From the NCBI GenBank assembly GCA_029006135.1, contig JAQXGE010000026.1, positions 1-60,680 on the forward strand: a stretch of DNA of 60,680 bases. Direction: 5' to 3'. This document shows, piece by piece, positions 15,886 through 24,668 of the stretch. This DNA is from Oscillospiraceae bacterium. GTDB lineage: Bacteria > Bacillota > Clostridia > Oscillospirales > Ruminococcaceae. The notes beneath the pieces were generated by a model that was not told where the DNA came from, did not search any database, and saw only the letters and a program-made list of their open reading frames with translations. The position numbers were made by a program, and so were the translations under genes. The first letter of the stretch is position 1; each line of letters starts with the position of its first letter.

Positions 15886-17589
15886 TTACGCCTTGACCTT
15901 TTCGCTGTCCTTCTCGCTCTTTGCGTAGCTCTTGAGGGAGTTGACCACGATGGTCAGGCCCAGAGCAATGAGCAGAACAGCAATGATGAGCTGCAGCCCC
16001 TCCACGAGGAAGGTCGCACTGCCGGCGCTGATTGCCTTGACCAGCGCAATCAGGCGCTGGACCAGAGCGGTGAAGGTCACGCAGAGCATGATGATGAGCG
16101 GCGGGAACAGCATCTTGTTGCTGCGGCCGGTCACCTTGAGGAAGACGCAGAGCGTGACGAGAACCAGCGCGCTGAGCAACTGGTTGGCGGAGCCGAACAG
16201 CGGCCAGATGTTGGAATAGCCGATCTTGGTCAGCACGAAGCCGAGAGCCAGCGTGATGAAGGTGGAGAAGTAGACGTTGCACAGCACCTTGCGCCACGGC
16301 TCGGCGTGCTCCATGTCATCCACTTCAAACAGTTCCTGGAAGCTCATGCGGCCGATACGGGCCACGGCATCCAGACTGGTGAGTGCCAGAGCGGAAACGC
16401 ACATCGTCATAAAGACGGTTGCAACATAGACGGGCACGCCGAACATCTCAAAGAAGCCGGCAACGCCGCGGCTGAAGATCTGGAACGGGGTACCGGCGGC
16501 GGGAGTGCCGTCTGCGGCAGCGGCAGCGCCGGCCACGCACAGAGCCAGAACGGCCAGCATACTCTCAAGCACCATCGCGCCGTAGCCAACCTTGAGCATA
16601 TCCTTCTCGTTGGAAACGGTCTTGGAGGAGGTACCGGAGGAAACCAGGCTGTGGAAGCCGGAAACGGCGCCGCAGGCCACGGTGACGAACAGGATGGGGA
16701 ACAAATCGCCCAGAGAGTCGTGGTGGAAGCCGGTGAAGGCGGGCAGGTTCATCGTGGGATGTGCAACCAGCAGGCCGATGACGGCGCCGGCAATCATGCA
16801 GATGAACATGAAGGTGGTCATATAGTCACGGGGCTGTTTGAGCAGCCACATGGGAACAACGGCGGCAAAGAAAATGTAAACGAAGGTGATGTAGCTCCAG
16901 ATTTCCTTGTTGAAGGTCAGCGGGCAGACCATACCGATGGCAAAGGAGGCCACGATGCACAGGATGCCGACCACGGCTTCTTTCCAGCCGCTGAGATTGA
17001 ACTTGCGCTGAATCAGGCCAAAGACGACCGCAAACAGCATGAACATGATGGAGACCATACCGGCTGCGCCGTTGGTCTGTGCGGCATCGGAGAGGACCGC
17101 TGCGCCGTCCACCACCGTATAGGCATTGAAGGTACCGGCGACCATGTCCGCAAAAGCGGCGATGACCAGCAGGCAGAACAGCCAGCAGAACAGCAGGAAC
17201 AGCTTGCGGCCCAGCTTGCCGATGTACTTCTCGATGAGCATACCCATGCTCTTGCCCTCGTTCTTGACGGAGGCGTACAGAGCGCCGAAGTCGGTCACGG
17301 CGCCGAAGAAGATGCCGCCGAGCAGCACCCACAGCAGAACAGGCAGCCAGCCGAACGCCGCAGCCTGGATGGCGCCGGTGACAGGGCCGGCACCTGCGAT
17401 GGAGGAGAACTGGTGGCTGAAAACGGTCCAGCCGTTGGTGGGCACATAGTCCTTGCCGTCATTTTTTTCAACGGCAGGGGTCTTTGCGTTGGGGTCGATG
17501 CCCCACTTGTTCGCGAGCCAGCGGCCATAGAACGCATACGCGCAGATGAGCGCCACAGCCGCGATCAGGACGATAACGAGTGTGTTCAT
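15886..17589 (-). CDS. cstA: Carbon starvation protein CstA family transporter
   Basis: A 567-residue polytopic membrane protein of the CstA family, which imports peptides and/or pyruvate in characterised bacteria. Family segments visible are FSHQFSSIAGAGPVTG near residue 57, GGIFFGAVTDFGALYASVKN near 90, ACGAVSGFHSLVSSGTSSK near 300, and IWPLFGSANQLLSALVLV near 475. The length is shorter than E. coli CstA (about 700) and near the YjiY/BtsT-short Firmicute forms. The start follows GAAGGGAAGAAAAGACA. Its leader is a T-box, so it is likely expressed when one tRNA is uncharged; that argues for an amino-acid or peptide supply role here rather than pyruvate. Confidence 0.94.
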   Translation of the reverse strand: MNTLVIVLIAAVALICAYAFYGRWLANKWGIDPNAKTPAVEKNDGKDYVPTNGWTVFSHQFSSIAGAGPVTGAIQAAAFGWLPVLLWVLLGGIFFGAVTDFGALYASVKNEGKSMGMLIEKYIGKLGRKLFLLFCWLFCLLVIAAFADMVAGTFNAYTVVDGAAVLSDAAQTNGAAGMVSIMFMLFAVVFGLIQRKFNLSGWKEAVVGILCIVASFAIGMVCPLTFNKEIWSYITFVYIFFAAVVPMWLLKQPRDYMTTFMFICMIAGAVIGLLVAHPTMNLPAFTGFHHDSLGDLFPILFVTVACGAVSGFHSLVSSGTSSKTVSNEKDMLKVGYGAMVLESMLAVLALCVAGAAAAADGTPAAGTPFQIFSRGVAGFFEMFGVPVYVATVFMTMCVSALALTSLDAVARIGRMSFQELFEVDDMEHAEPWRKVLCNVYFSTFITLALGFVLTKIGYSNIWPLFGSANQLLSALVLVTLCVFLKVTGRSNKMLFPPLIIMLCVTFTALVQRLIALVKAISAGSATFLVEGLQLIIAVLLIALGLTIVVNSLKSYAKSEKDSEKVKA

Positions 17590-17649
17590 TGTCTTTTCTT
17601 CCCTTCTCTTTTTTTGCGATTTCCGTATCAGTCAAATGCCGCAGACAGG

Positions 17650-18012
17650 GCAAAAAAAGAAGCCCCCGTCTTTTGCGCTCCGGTATCCTGCCGGATGCTG
17701 CGCAAAGACGAAGGCAAAATATGTGGGGTTCCCCGCACATCCTATACTTCCGCGTTACCACTTTGCTTGCCGGGCGCTGTGCCCGACCGCTCACCCGCCG
17801 TCCGCACTGCACTGTGCCGGACCGCGTGCCCCATTAACGGAGGGAACCGGCCGAAACTACGCGGCAGCGGGGCTTGCCCGCCGCTTTCATCCCGGCTGCT
17901 CGCAGGTGAGAGCCTTCCCGCGCCTTGCTGCCGTCTTGCACAACCGACGGCTTTCTGAAAGCGGTGATGCGGGGAAGTTATGTCCTGTTCATGGCATTTG
18001 ACTGATGGAACA
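17650..18012 (-). promoter_or_regulatory. T-box leader of cstA
   Basis: Minus strand. The T-box core AAAGTGGTAACGC is at 17764-17752. The terminator is GCCTTCGTCTTTGCGC (17715-17700) against GCGCAAAAGACGGGGGCTTC (17678-17659), then seven Ts. Upstream, CTTCCCCGC and GCGGGAAG form the upper part of stem I and CAGG/CCTG the lower part, with GCTCTCA in the 3' side of the specifier loop. Candidate codons are CTC (Leu, followed by A) and GCT (Ala); the sequence alone does not settle it. T-box, terminator and promoter are clear. Confidence 0.88.
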
Positions 18013-18018
18013 GTTATT

Positions 18019-18047
18019 ACTTTAACCCCTTTGTTTGCATTTGTCAA
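18019..18047 (-). promoter_or_regulatory. Promoter of the cstA T-box transcript
   Basis: Minus strand TTGACA (18047-18042), 17-bp spacer, TAAAGT (18024-18019). Confidence 0.75.
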
Positions 18048-18220
18048 TAACCGCCAAATAATCCGCCTGATTTTTGGCGGGTGGGATAAATTTCCACCGT
18101 TTTTCTGTGTGTGCCGTTGGGCAATTTGTAAACAAATTTTGAACATCAGGGTTTTGTTCTGTCTCCTCACTGCGGTATCTGCGCAGGTGCTTTTGCTTTG
18201 ATGCTCCCCGGTTTTCAGCA

Positions 18221-18257
18221 AAAATAGCGGTTCCCGCAAAGCGGGAACCGCTATTTT
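18221..18257. terminator. Strong symmetrical terminator downstream of the aldose epimerase gene
   Basis: AAAATAGCGGTTCCCGC, AAA, GCGGGAACCGCTATTTT: a 17-bp perfect stem with A and T tracts on both ends. It terminates the minus-strand epimerase gene and could act in both directions. Confidence 0.85.
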
Positions 18258-18277
18258 ACATCATGGGTCTGTTAGGT

Positions 18278-19150
18278 TCAGCCGATGGTGATGCTCCACG
18301 CAAAGGTCTTTTCGGCGCCGGGAGCCAGCTCGATATGGCGGCCCTCCTCGTTGACGCTGTTCGCCCAGCCGTTCCACGGTTCCATGCAGACAAAGCACTC
18401 CGCATCCTGCTGCCAGAGCACGCCGTTATGGAACACTTCCTCATCAAAGGCAACTTCCACGGTGTGGCCGCTGACCGAGTCGCTGAGTTTCATCGGGCTC
18501 TTAACGCCGGTAAGAAGGCGGATGGAGTCCGCGGAACCTTCCTTGCGGGTCAGCGTGATGACCTCGGGCGCAGCGGGCTGCTCGCCCTTGGCATTTTCGG
18601 AGCAGGTCGCGGCGTCAATGTCAAAGTGAACATTATCGAGCGCGGAAACTCCAAAATAGGGATGGAAGCCAACGCTGAACGGCAGTGCCTTGTCACCGGT
18701 GTTATACACAGTCAGGGCCAGGTTTGCCGTGGGGCCGGCGAGGGTATAGCGCATCTCGAGCAGGAAATCAAACGGGTAGACAAACTTGGTCAGGCCGTTG
18801 GGTGCGAGGGTGAGGACAATCTCCTCATCGCCTGCCGTCTTGACCTGCCAGGGCAGAAGGTCAGCAAAGCCGTGAACCTCGATGGGGTAATCCGCGCCGC
18901 CGAAATGATGTACGCCGCCATCCGGCTTGCCGCAGCTCGGGAAAAGGATGGGAATCCCGCAGCGGGGACGGTCGGTGGATTCAAAATTCTTGTCACGCAG
19001 CCAGAGATATTCCTCTCCGTCTTTGGTGAAAGAAGTTGCCATGCCGCCCTTTTCGGGGATGACGGTGAAGGAATACGCGCCATCGGTCAGCGTAAGGGAA
19101 GCATAATGGGCATCATATTTTTCATAGGTGCCATGCGTGAGCTTGGACAT
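18278..19150 (-). CDS. Aldose 1-epimerase family protein
   Basis: A 290-residue galactose-mutarotase-fold protein of the YeaD/LACX-like aldose epimerase branch. Visible are FTVIPEKGGMATSF near residue 28, the substrate-site CGIPILFPSCGKPDGG near 64, HGFADLLPW with its His near 93, and FSVGFHPYFG near 163 with the catalytic-type His. It would interconvert alpha and beta anomers of a hexose in the cytoplasm. The substrate cannot be told from sequence; in this sugar-acid region it may act on uronates or galactose. The start follows AAAGGAGTGTAACCACT. It is 59 bp downstream of uxaA on the same strand and may be cotranscribed. Confidence 0.88.
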   Translation of the reverse strand: MSKLTHGTYEKYDAHYASLTLTDGAYSFTVIPEKGGMATSFTKDGEEYLWLRDKNFESTDRPRCGIPILFPSCGKPDGGVHHFGGADYPIEVHGFADLLPWQVKTAGDEEIVLTLAPNGLTKFVYPFDFLLEMRYTLAGPTANLALTVYNTGDKALPFSVGFHPYFGVSALDNVHFDIDAATCSENAKGEQPAAPEVITLTRKEGSADSIRLLTGVKSPMKLSDSVSGHTVEVAFDEEVFHNGVLWQQDAECFVCMEPWNGWANSVNEEGRHIELAPGAEKTFAWSITIG

Positions 19151-19209
19151 AGTGGTTACACTCCTTTTTGGGTCAGGTGACCTGTTTCGTGGCTTTATTA
19201 TACCACGGT

Positions 19210-20694
19210 TTACAGAACAACGCCATCCTTGAAAATGGAGATCTCACGGAAGCCCTTCTCCTCGGCACAGGTCTTTTTGCCGGAAGCGACTTCCAGCACA
19301 AGCTTGTAGAGGTCTGCACCCGCCTCATCGAGCGTGCGCTCACCGTCCGCCACAACGCCGGCATTGAAGTCAATCCAGGTGCGCTTTTTGGCCGCCAGCT
19401 GGCTGTTGGTGGCAATCTTGAGCGTGGGCGCGGGTGCGCCGAACGGCGTGCCGCGGCCGGTGCTGAACAGAATCATATGGGCGCCCGCAGCGGTGAGTGC
19501 CGTGGCGGAAACAAGGTCATTGCCCGGTCCGTAGAGCATATTCAGTCCGCGCGTTGTGACCTGGTCGCCGTAGCCGATCACGTCCATAATAGGGGCGCTG
19601 CCGCCCTTCTGAACACAGCCGCAGGACTTGTCCTCCAGCGTGGTGATGCCGCCCTGCTTGTTGCCGGGGCTGGGGTTATCGTAGACGACCTCATTGTGGG
19701 AGATGAAGTAGTTTTTGAAGCCGTTAATCATGTTGACGGCCTTGTCAAAAACCTGCTGGTTCTGGCAGCGGTCCATGAGGAAGCCCTCTGCGCCGAACAT
19801 TTCCGGCACTTCGGTCAGGACGGTCGAGCCGCCGCGGGCAACGAGCATATCGCTGAACCGGCCGATGGTTGGGTTGGCCGTGATGCCGGACAGGCCGTCC
19901 GAGCCGCCGCACTTCATGCCGACCACCAGCTCACTGGCGGGGATCGGCTCGCGGCGGAACTGACCCGCATACGCCGCCAGTTCCTTGAGAATCTCGCGTC
20001 CGGCCGTCAGTTCGTCCTCCACATCCTGGCAGGTGAGGAACTTGACGCGGTTGGGGTCATACTCGCCCAGTTCGGCCACAAACTGGTCATGGGTCAGGTT
20101 TTCGCACCCGAGGGAGAGCACGAGCACGGCGCCCGCATTGGGGTGGCGGCAGAGCGCCGCAAGCAGTTTGCGGGTCTGTGCATGGTCATGGCCGGTCTGG
20201 GAACAGCCGAAGGGATGGGTGAAGGTGTACAGTCCGTCAATGGTGCCGGTGACAAGGTCCTGGTTATCCCGCACAAGTGCCTTGGCGCAGTCATTGACGC
20301 AGCCAACGGTGGGAATAATCCAGATTTCATTGCGGATGGCGGCGCGGCCGTCCGCACGGCGGTACCCCATGAAGGTTTCCGGCTCGGCCGGTGCCAGAGG
20401 GTTGACGTTGGGGTGATAGCTGTATTCCACCTCACCGGAGAGGTTGGTTTTGATGTTGTGGGTGTGCATCCAGGTGCCCGGCACGGCGGCGGCCGTGGCG
20501 TGGCCGATGGGGAATCCGTATTTGATGATGTTCTCGCCCTCGGCGATAGGCGCAATGGCCATCTTGTGGCCCTGCGGGATGTCCTCTGCGGCGGTGACAG
20601 TGCCATTGCCGACCGGGACTTCGGTTCCCTTAGCGATGGGATGCAGCGCGACAACTACGTTGTCAGCGGGATTGATTTTAATGGCGAGGGGCAT
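19210..20694 (-). CDS. uxaA: Altronate dehydratase
   Basis: A 494-residue full-length UxaA: an N-terminal SAF-type domain (PAEDIPQG-like TAAEDIPQGHKMAI near residue 34) and a C-terminal altronate/galactarate dehydratase core. Conserved Cys/His segments include MHTHNIKTNL near 76, PTVGCVNDCA near 128, HPFGCSQTGHD near 158, GMKCGGSDGLSG near 258 and KSCGCVQKGG. It dehydrates D-altronate to KDG in the cytoplasm. The start follows ACGGAGGATTTACT. It follows uxaB at 75 bp, but a terminator-like hairpin lies between them. Confidence 0.94.
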   Translation of the reverse strand: MPLAIKINPADNVVVALHPIAKGTEVPVGNGTVTAAEDIPQGHKMAIAPIAEGENIIKYGFPIGHATAAAVPGTWMHTHNIKTNLSGEVEYSYHPNVNPLAPAEPETFMGYRRADGRAAIRNEIWIIPTVGCVNDCAKALVRDNQDLVTGTIDGLYTFTHPFGCSQTGHDHAQTRKLLAALCRHPNAGAVLVLSLGCENLTHDQFVAELGEYDPNRVKFLTCQDVEDELTAGREILKELAAYAGQFRREPIPASELVVGMKCGGSDGLSGITANPTIGRFSDMLVARGGSTVLTEVPEMFGAEGFLMDRCQNQQVFDKAVNMINGFKNYFISHNEVVYDNPSPGNKQGGITTLEDKSCGCVQKGGSAPIMDVIGYGDQVTTRGLNMLYGPGNDLVSATALTAAGAHMILFSTGRGTPFGAPAPTLKIATNSQLAAKKRTWIDFNAGVVADGERTLDEAGADLYKLVLEVASGKKTCAEEKGFREISIFKDGVVL

Positions 20695-20710
20695 AGTAAA
20701 TCCTCCGTGT

Positions 20711-20750
20711 AAATAAAAATCCCGGGGCCGGGAGCAGTACCCAGCCCCGG
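20711..20750 (-). terminator. Hairpin with T-run between uxaB and uxaA
   Basis: Minus strand: CCGGGGCTGGG (20750-20740), 7-nt loop, CCCGGCCCCGG (20732-20722), then GATTTTTATTT. Likely a partial terminator reducing uxaA expression relative to uxaB. Confidence 0.6.
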
Positions 20751-20769
20751 TGAAAATGGGGTTTGCGAA

Positions 20770-22269
20770 TTACAGCACGCTGGCGTAGGCGGCCTTGGCG
20801 CCCTCGGTGCGGATCTTGGTGAGGTTGGCCACGGTGGCAGCCTCAAAGCCTTCCACCTTGGTCAGATCCTGACCCCACATCTGCTCGTTGGTCATAACGG
20901 CATGGACGAGAGTCGGGATATCGTCATTGCGATGTTCATTGTAGAACTCCAGCACCCAGCGGTCATCCGAGACCGTGTACTCGTTGCCGGCGGGACGCTT
21001 GCAGACAAGGCCCTTGTCGGTCAGAGCCTGAATGTCATTGCTGTAGAAAGCAATGTAGGCGGCAAAGCTCATGGTCAGGCAGGCGGGGAGCTTACCGTTC
21101 TTCTCGACATATTCAAGGAAAGACGGCATATTGCGGGCGCGCCACTTGGAGGTGGAGTTGAGGCTGATGCTCATCAGCTCATGGTTGACAAAGGGATTGT
21201 TGAAGCGGTCCTCAACGGCGGCGGCGAACTGCCGGCAGTCCTCCTGATCAAGAGGCAGGATGGGCACGACTTCCTCAAGCAGCATCTTGTTCATGTAGGC
21301 AAGAATCGTCTCATCGTGCATACAGTCGCGCACGATGTCGAAGCCGGCCAGGTAAGCGCCCAGCACAAAGCCGGTGTGCGCGCCGTTGAGGATGCGGACC
21401 TTGCGCTTCTTGTAGGGGCTCATGTCGGGCGTGACGAATACCTTGTCGAGTAGGCCAGCCTTCTTGAAGGGCAGGACATCGTTGAGTTTCTCATCACCCT
21501 CGATGACCCAGACGCCGAACACTTCGCCCACATCGGTCAGCGGATCGGCGTAGCCGTTCGCTTCTTCCAGCTCAGCGACCTCTTTGGGGTCACGGATGCG
21601 GCCGGGAACGATACGGTCAACCAGAGAGCCGCAGAAGGTGCAGTCCTCGTTGACATACTTCTTGAAGCCTTCCTCAAGGCCCCACTGGTCAATGTACTGG
21701 TTGACGCACTTGAGCAGTTCCTTGCCGTTGTTGTCAATCAATTCGCAGGCGAGCATGATGATGCCCTTCTTGCCGGCCTGCCAGCGATGGTACAGCACCT
21801 GCGTCAGTTTGGCGGGGAAGCTGGACGGCGGGCAGTCGTCCTTCTGGCAGGCAGGATCGTAGACAATGCCTGCCTCGGTGGTGTTGGAGACAATGATTTC
21901 GAGGTCATCGCTCGCGGCAACTTCCATCATGGCCTCATAGCCGTCCTTCTCATACGGGTTGAGGCAGCGGGACACGCTGGAGATCACACGCTTGTCATCC
22001 ACCTTCTGGCCGTTCTGGCTTCCGCGCAGATAAAGCGTGTACAGGCCTTCCTGATCGTTGATCATATTGGCAAGACCCGGAGCGATGGGCTGCACCAGAA
22101 CGCACTTGCCGTTCCAGCCGGCCTTCTCGTTGGCCAGATCAAACCAGTAATCCACAAATGCACGCAGGAAATTGCCCTCACCAAACTGCAGGACCTTTTC
22201 CGGTGCATCCTTGAGGATGTAACCGTCATAGCCGGATTTTTCAAGAACCTGATAATTCAAAGTATCCAT
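20770..22269 (-). CDS. uxaB: Tagaturonate reductase (altronate oxidoreductase)
   Basis: A 499-residue member of the polyol/mannitol dehydrogenase family. VLQFGEGNFLRAFVDYWFD near residue 28 is the signature UxaB dinucleotide-binding start; SNTTEAGI, SFPAKLTQ, LVDRIVPGRIRDP, ERKVRILNGAH-like KRKVRILNGAHTGFV and LMSISLNSTSKW match E. coli UxaB in order. It reduces D-tagaturonate to D-altronate with NADH. The start at 22269 follows AAAGGAGAGTTTTCA; two upstream in-frame starts (for example 22290) are possible but less favoured. First gene of uxaB-uxaA, divergent from uxaC. Confidence 0.93.
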   Translation of the reverse strand: MDTLNYQVLEKSGYDGYILKDAPEKVLQFGEGNFLRAFVDYWFDLANEKAGWNGKCVLVQPIAPGLANMINDQEGLYTLYLRGSQNGQKVDDKRVISSVSRCLNPYEKDGYEAMMEVAASDDLEIIVSNTTEAGIVYDPACQKDDCPPSSFPAKLTQVLYHRWQAGKKGIIMLACELIDNNGKELLKCVNQYIDQWGLEEGFKKYVNEDCTFCGSLVDRIVPGRIRDPKEVAELEEANGYADPLTDVGEVFGVWVIEGDEKLNDVLPFKKAGLLDKVFVTPDMSPYKKRKVRILNGAHTGFVLGAYLAGFDIVRDCMHDETILAYMNKMLLEEVVPILPLDQEDCRQFAAAVEDRFNNPFVNHELMSISLNSTSKWRARNMPSFLEYVEKNGKLPACLTMSFAAYIAFYSNDIQALTDKGLVCKRPAGNEYTVSDDRWVLEFYNEHRNDDIPTLVHAVMTNEQMWGQDLTKVEGFEAATVANLTKIRTEGAKAAYASVL

Positions 22270-22340
22270 TGAAAACTCTCCTTTGCTCATTTTCCTCACG
22301 GCGCCTTTCTGCATCGAAAAACACGCGCTCTGTTACCCTC

Positions 22341-22369
22341 ATTTTATTTTTTTTCGCCTGTCCCGTCAA
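22341..22369 (-). promoter_or_regulatory. Promoter of uxaB
   Basis: Minus strand TTGACG (22369-22364), 17-bp spacer with eight As, TAAAAT (22346-22341). Confidence 0.75.
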
Positions 22370-22496
22370 GATTTTATTCGGAACAAGCGCACATATTTTG
22401 CTCTCATTTTTCACTCAATCCGGGTTTCCACATTTTGCACAAGGAACCGTGTGTATTTTTGTAAGATATTTCGCTCATCTGCGCAATATTTGCAAC

Positions 22497-22525
22497 TTGT
22501 TCCACGGCAGAAATCTATGTATAAT
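22497..22525 (+). promoter_or_regulatory. Promoter of uxaC
   Basis: TTGTTC (22497-22502), 17-bp spacer, TATAAT (22520-22525). The 344-bp uxaB-uxaC gap holds this and the divergent uxaB promoter; the TTGTATACAA-like kduI operator was not found here. Confidence 0.75.
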
Positions 22526-22613
22526 AAAGTCAGGTTATGTTTTATTCTTCCCTTGCGGCAGCGCATGATACGTTCTGTCCCGCCGCATCGGACAACCTGT
22601 AAAGGAGTGCACT

Positions 22614-24056
22614 ATGAAAGCATTTATGGACAAGGACTTCCTTCTGGAAACCCCCACTGCGCAGCATCTGTACCATGATTATGCAGAGAATCTGCCCATC
22701 ATCGACTACCACTGCCACATTCCCCCGCAGGAAATCTACGAGGACCGCCGCTTTGAGAATATTGCTCAGGTTTGGCTCGGCGGCCATCAGGTCCTTGCGG
22801 ACGGCTCGGATTACTACTTCGGTGACCACTACAAGTGGCGCGTCATGCGCTCCAACGGCGTGCCTGAGGAGTACATCACCGGTGACAAGCCGGACCGTGA
22901 GCGCTTCCAGAAATTTGCTGAGTCCCTTGAAATGGCCATCGGCAACCCGATGTACACCTGGTGCCATCTTGAGCTGAAGAAATACTTCGGCTATGACGGC
23001 GTGCTCAACGGTGACACTGCTGAGGAAGTCTGGAACCTGTGCAATGACAAGCTGCAGAATGACCCCAAGATGACGGTCCGCGGCCTGATTGAGCAGAGCA
23101 ATGTGGCGATGGTCGGCACCACCGACGATCCCATTGACAGCCTTGAATGGCACCAGAAGATTAAGGATGACCCCTCCATCTCGGTGGTTGTGGCTCCCTC
23201 CTTCCGCCCCGACAAGGCGCTCAACATCCTCAAGCCCGGCTTTGCGGATTACATCCACAAGCTCGAGAACGTTGTCGGCCGCAAGTTTGCCTGTGCCGAC
23301 TGCGTTGTGAAGGCTCTTGACGAGCGTCTGCAGTTCTTCGTCTCGATGGGCTGCCGCGCCTCCGACCACGGCCTTGACTACATTCCGTTTGTTGAGACCG
23401 ATGCCGATAAGGCAACTGCCGCCTTCAAGAAAGCCATGGCCGGTGAGCCGCTGACCAAGGAGGAGGGCGACGCTTACACCACCTATGTTCTCATCCAGCT
23501 CGGCCGTCTGTACAACAAGTACGATGTTGTCATGCAGCTCCATTACAGCTGCCTGCGCAACGTCAATGAGAAGATGTACAAGAAGCTCGGTCCCGACACC
23601 GGCTTTGACATGATTGCCGTTACCGACTGCTCCGCCTCCATCAGCAGCCTGCTGTCCGCCCTGACCGCGACCGATGAGTGCCCGAAGGTCATCCTGTACA
23701 GCCTGAACCCCGCCGATTTCGATATGCTCGGCACCGTTCTTGGCCCCTTCCAGGATTCCACCGTTCCCGGCAAGATTCAGCTCGGCTCTGCCTGGTGGTT
23801 CTGCGACACGGATGACGGAATGTATCAGCAGATGAAGACCCTCGCCCGCCTGGGCCTGCTGGGCAACTTCATCGGTATGCTGACCGACAGCCGCAGCTTC
23901 CTGTCCTACACCCGTCATGAGCTGTTCCGCCGCCTGATGTGCAACCTCATCGGCAACTGGGTCGAGAATGGCCAGTATCCCAACGACGAAAAGGCCCTCA
24001 AGAAGATTGTCGAAGGCATCAGCTACTACAACGCCAAGCGTTATTTCAACCTGTAA
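22614..24056 (+). CDS. uxaC: Glucuronate/galacturonate isomerase
   Basis: A 480-residue amidohydrolase-fold uronate isomerase, normal length. It converts D-galacturonate to D-tagaturonate and D-glucuronate to D-fructuronate. The metal site HxH is in IIDYHCHIPPQEI near residue 25, followed by WRVMRSNGVPEEYITG near 71 and the C-terminal WWFCDTDDGMYQQM and GMLTDSRSFLSYTRHE. The start follows AAAGGAGTGCACT. Monocistronic, divergent from uxaB-uxaA, so all three galacturonate steps are adjacent. Codon use is highly biased, consistent with strong expression. Confidence 0.95.
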   Translation: MKAFMDKDFLLETPTAQHLYHDYAENLPIIDYHCHIPPQEIYEDRRFENIAQVWLGGHQVLADGSDYYFGDHYKWRVMRSNGVPEEYITGDKPDRERFQKFAESLEMAIGNPMYTWCHLELKKYFGYDGVLNGDTAEEVWNLCNDKLQNDPKMTVRGLIEQSNVAMVGTTDDPIDSLEWHQKIKDDPSISVVVAPSFRPDKALNILKPGFADYIHKLENVVGRKFACADCVVKALDERLQFFVSMGCRASDHGLDYIPFVETDADKATAAFKKAMAGEPLTKEEGDAYTTYVLIQLGRLYNKYDVVMQLHYSCLRNVNEKMYKKLGPDTGFDMIAVTDCSASISSLLSALTATDECPKVILYSLNPADFDMLGTVLGPFQDSTVPGKIQLGSAWWFCDTDDGMYQQMKTLARLGLLGNFIGMLTDSRSFLSYTRHELFRRLMCNLIGNWVENGQYPNDEKALKKIVEGISYYNAKRYFNL

Positions 24057-24069
24057 TTCTGTTTTCCTG

Positions 24070-24104
24070 CGCCCTGCGGCTTTGAGCCGCAGGGCGTTTT
24101 TTTG
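24070..24104 (+). terminator. Terminator of uxaC
   Basis: CGCCCTGCGGC, TTTGA, GCCGCAGGGCG, then TTTTTTTG. Confidence 0.85.
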
Positions 24105-24122
24105 TTTTGCCCCGCCGGGAAT

Positions 24123-24149
24123 AAAAAACGGGACGGCGTACACCGTCCC
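24123..24149 (-). terminator. Terminator after the YbaK-family gene
   Basis: Minus strand GGGACGG (24149-24143), TGTACG, CCGTCCC, then G and TTTTTT. Confidence 0.75.
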
Positions 24150-24165
24150 ATTCAGCTTTTGGCTT

Positions 24166-24642
24166 TTATTCCTGCCATCCCTTGGCAATGTCCACCCAGC
24201 CGGAGAAGTTCTGAACGCACTGCTCCAGCTCGGGCACAGTCAGGCGGACGGCAGAGGCCGCCGTGCCTGCGGCGGGAAAAACGATGTCAAATCGGCGCAG
24301 GCTCTCATCCAGATAGACCTCCACACCGGGGCGCACATCAAAGGGGCAAACCCCGCCCATGGGGTGTCCCACCCGTTCCACCAGTTCATCCGGGTGAATC
24401 ATAGCCGCCTTGCAGTGGAATCGCGCCTTATATTTGGGGTTGTCCACCCGGCCGTCCCCTGCCATTACGATGAGAATCGGCTGCCCCGCCGTATCAAACG
24501 CCATCGTCTTGGCAATGCGGGCGGGTTCGCAGCCCAAGTCCTCGGCAGCTTCAGCCACCGTTGCGCTGGACTGCGTAAATTCAATGACGCGGTCCGCCAG
24601 CCCAAAGCCGGCAAGATACTGTTTGACCTGTTCAATAGCCAT
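24166..24642 (-). CDS. YbaK/ProX-family aminoacyl-tRNA deacylase
   Basis: A 158-residue YbaK/EbsC domain protein, single domain and full length. Visible are SATVAEAAEDLGCEPARIAKTM near residue 26 (split here: SATVAEAAEDLGC then EPARIAKTM), KYKARFHCKA near 70 with the conserved Lys, HPMGGVCPFDVR near 92 (the GGVxP loop), and VFPAAGTAASAVRLT near 121. Relatives hydrolyse mischarged tRNA such as Cys-tRNA-Pro or Ala-tRNA-Pro. Which mischarged tRNA is used cannot be told. The start follows AAAGAGGGAACAGG, 26 bp after the DUF5662 stop. Confidence 0.88.
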   Translation of the reverse strand: MAIEQVKQYLAGFGLADRVIEFTQSSATVAEAAEDLGCEPARIAKTMAFDTAGQPILIVMAGDGRVDNPKYKARFHCKAAMIHPDELVERVGHPMGGVCPFDVRPGVEVYLDESLRRFDIVFPAAGTAASAVRLTVPELEQCVQNFSGWVDIAKGWQE

Positions 24643-24668
24643 CCTGTTCCCTCTTTACGGTTAAATAT

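Noticed and set aside
15832-17958. 708-residue plus-strand open frame
   Set aside because: Antisense shadow of cstA, running into the T-box leader; low-complexity His/Asp/Gln-rich translation.
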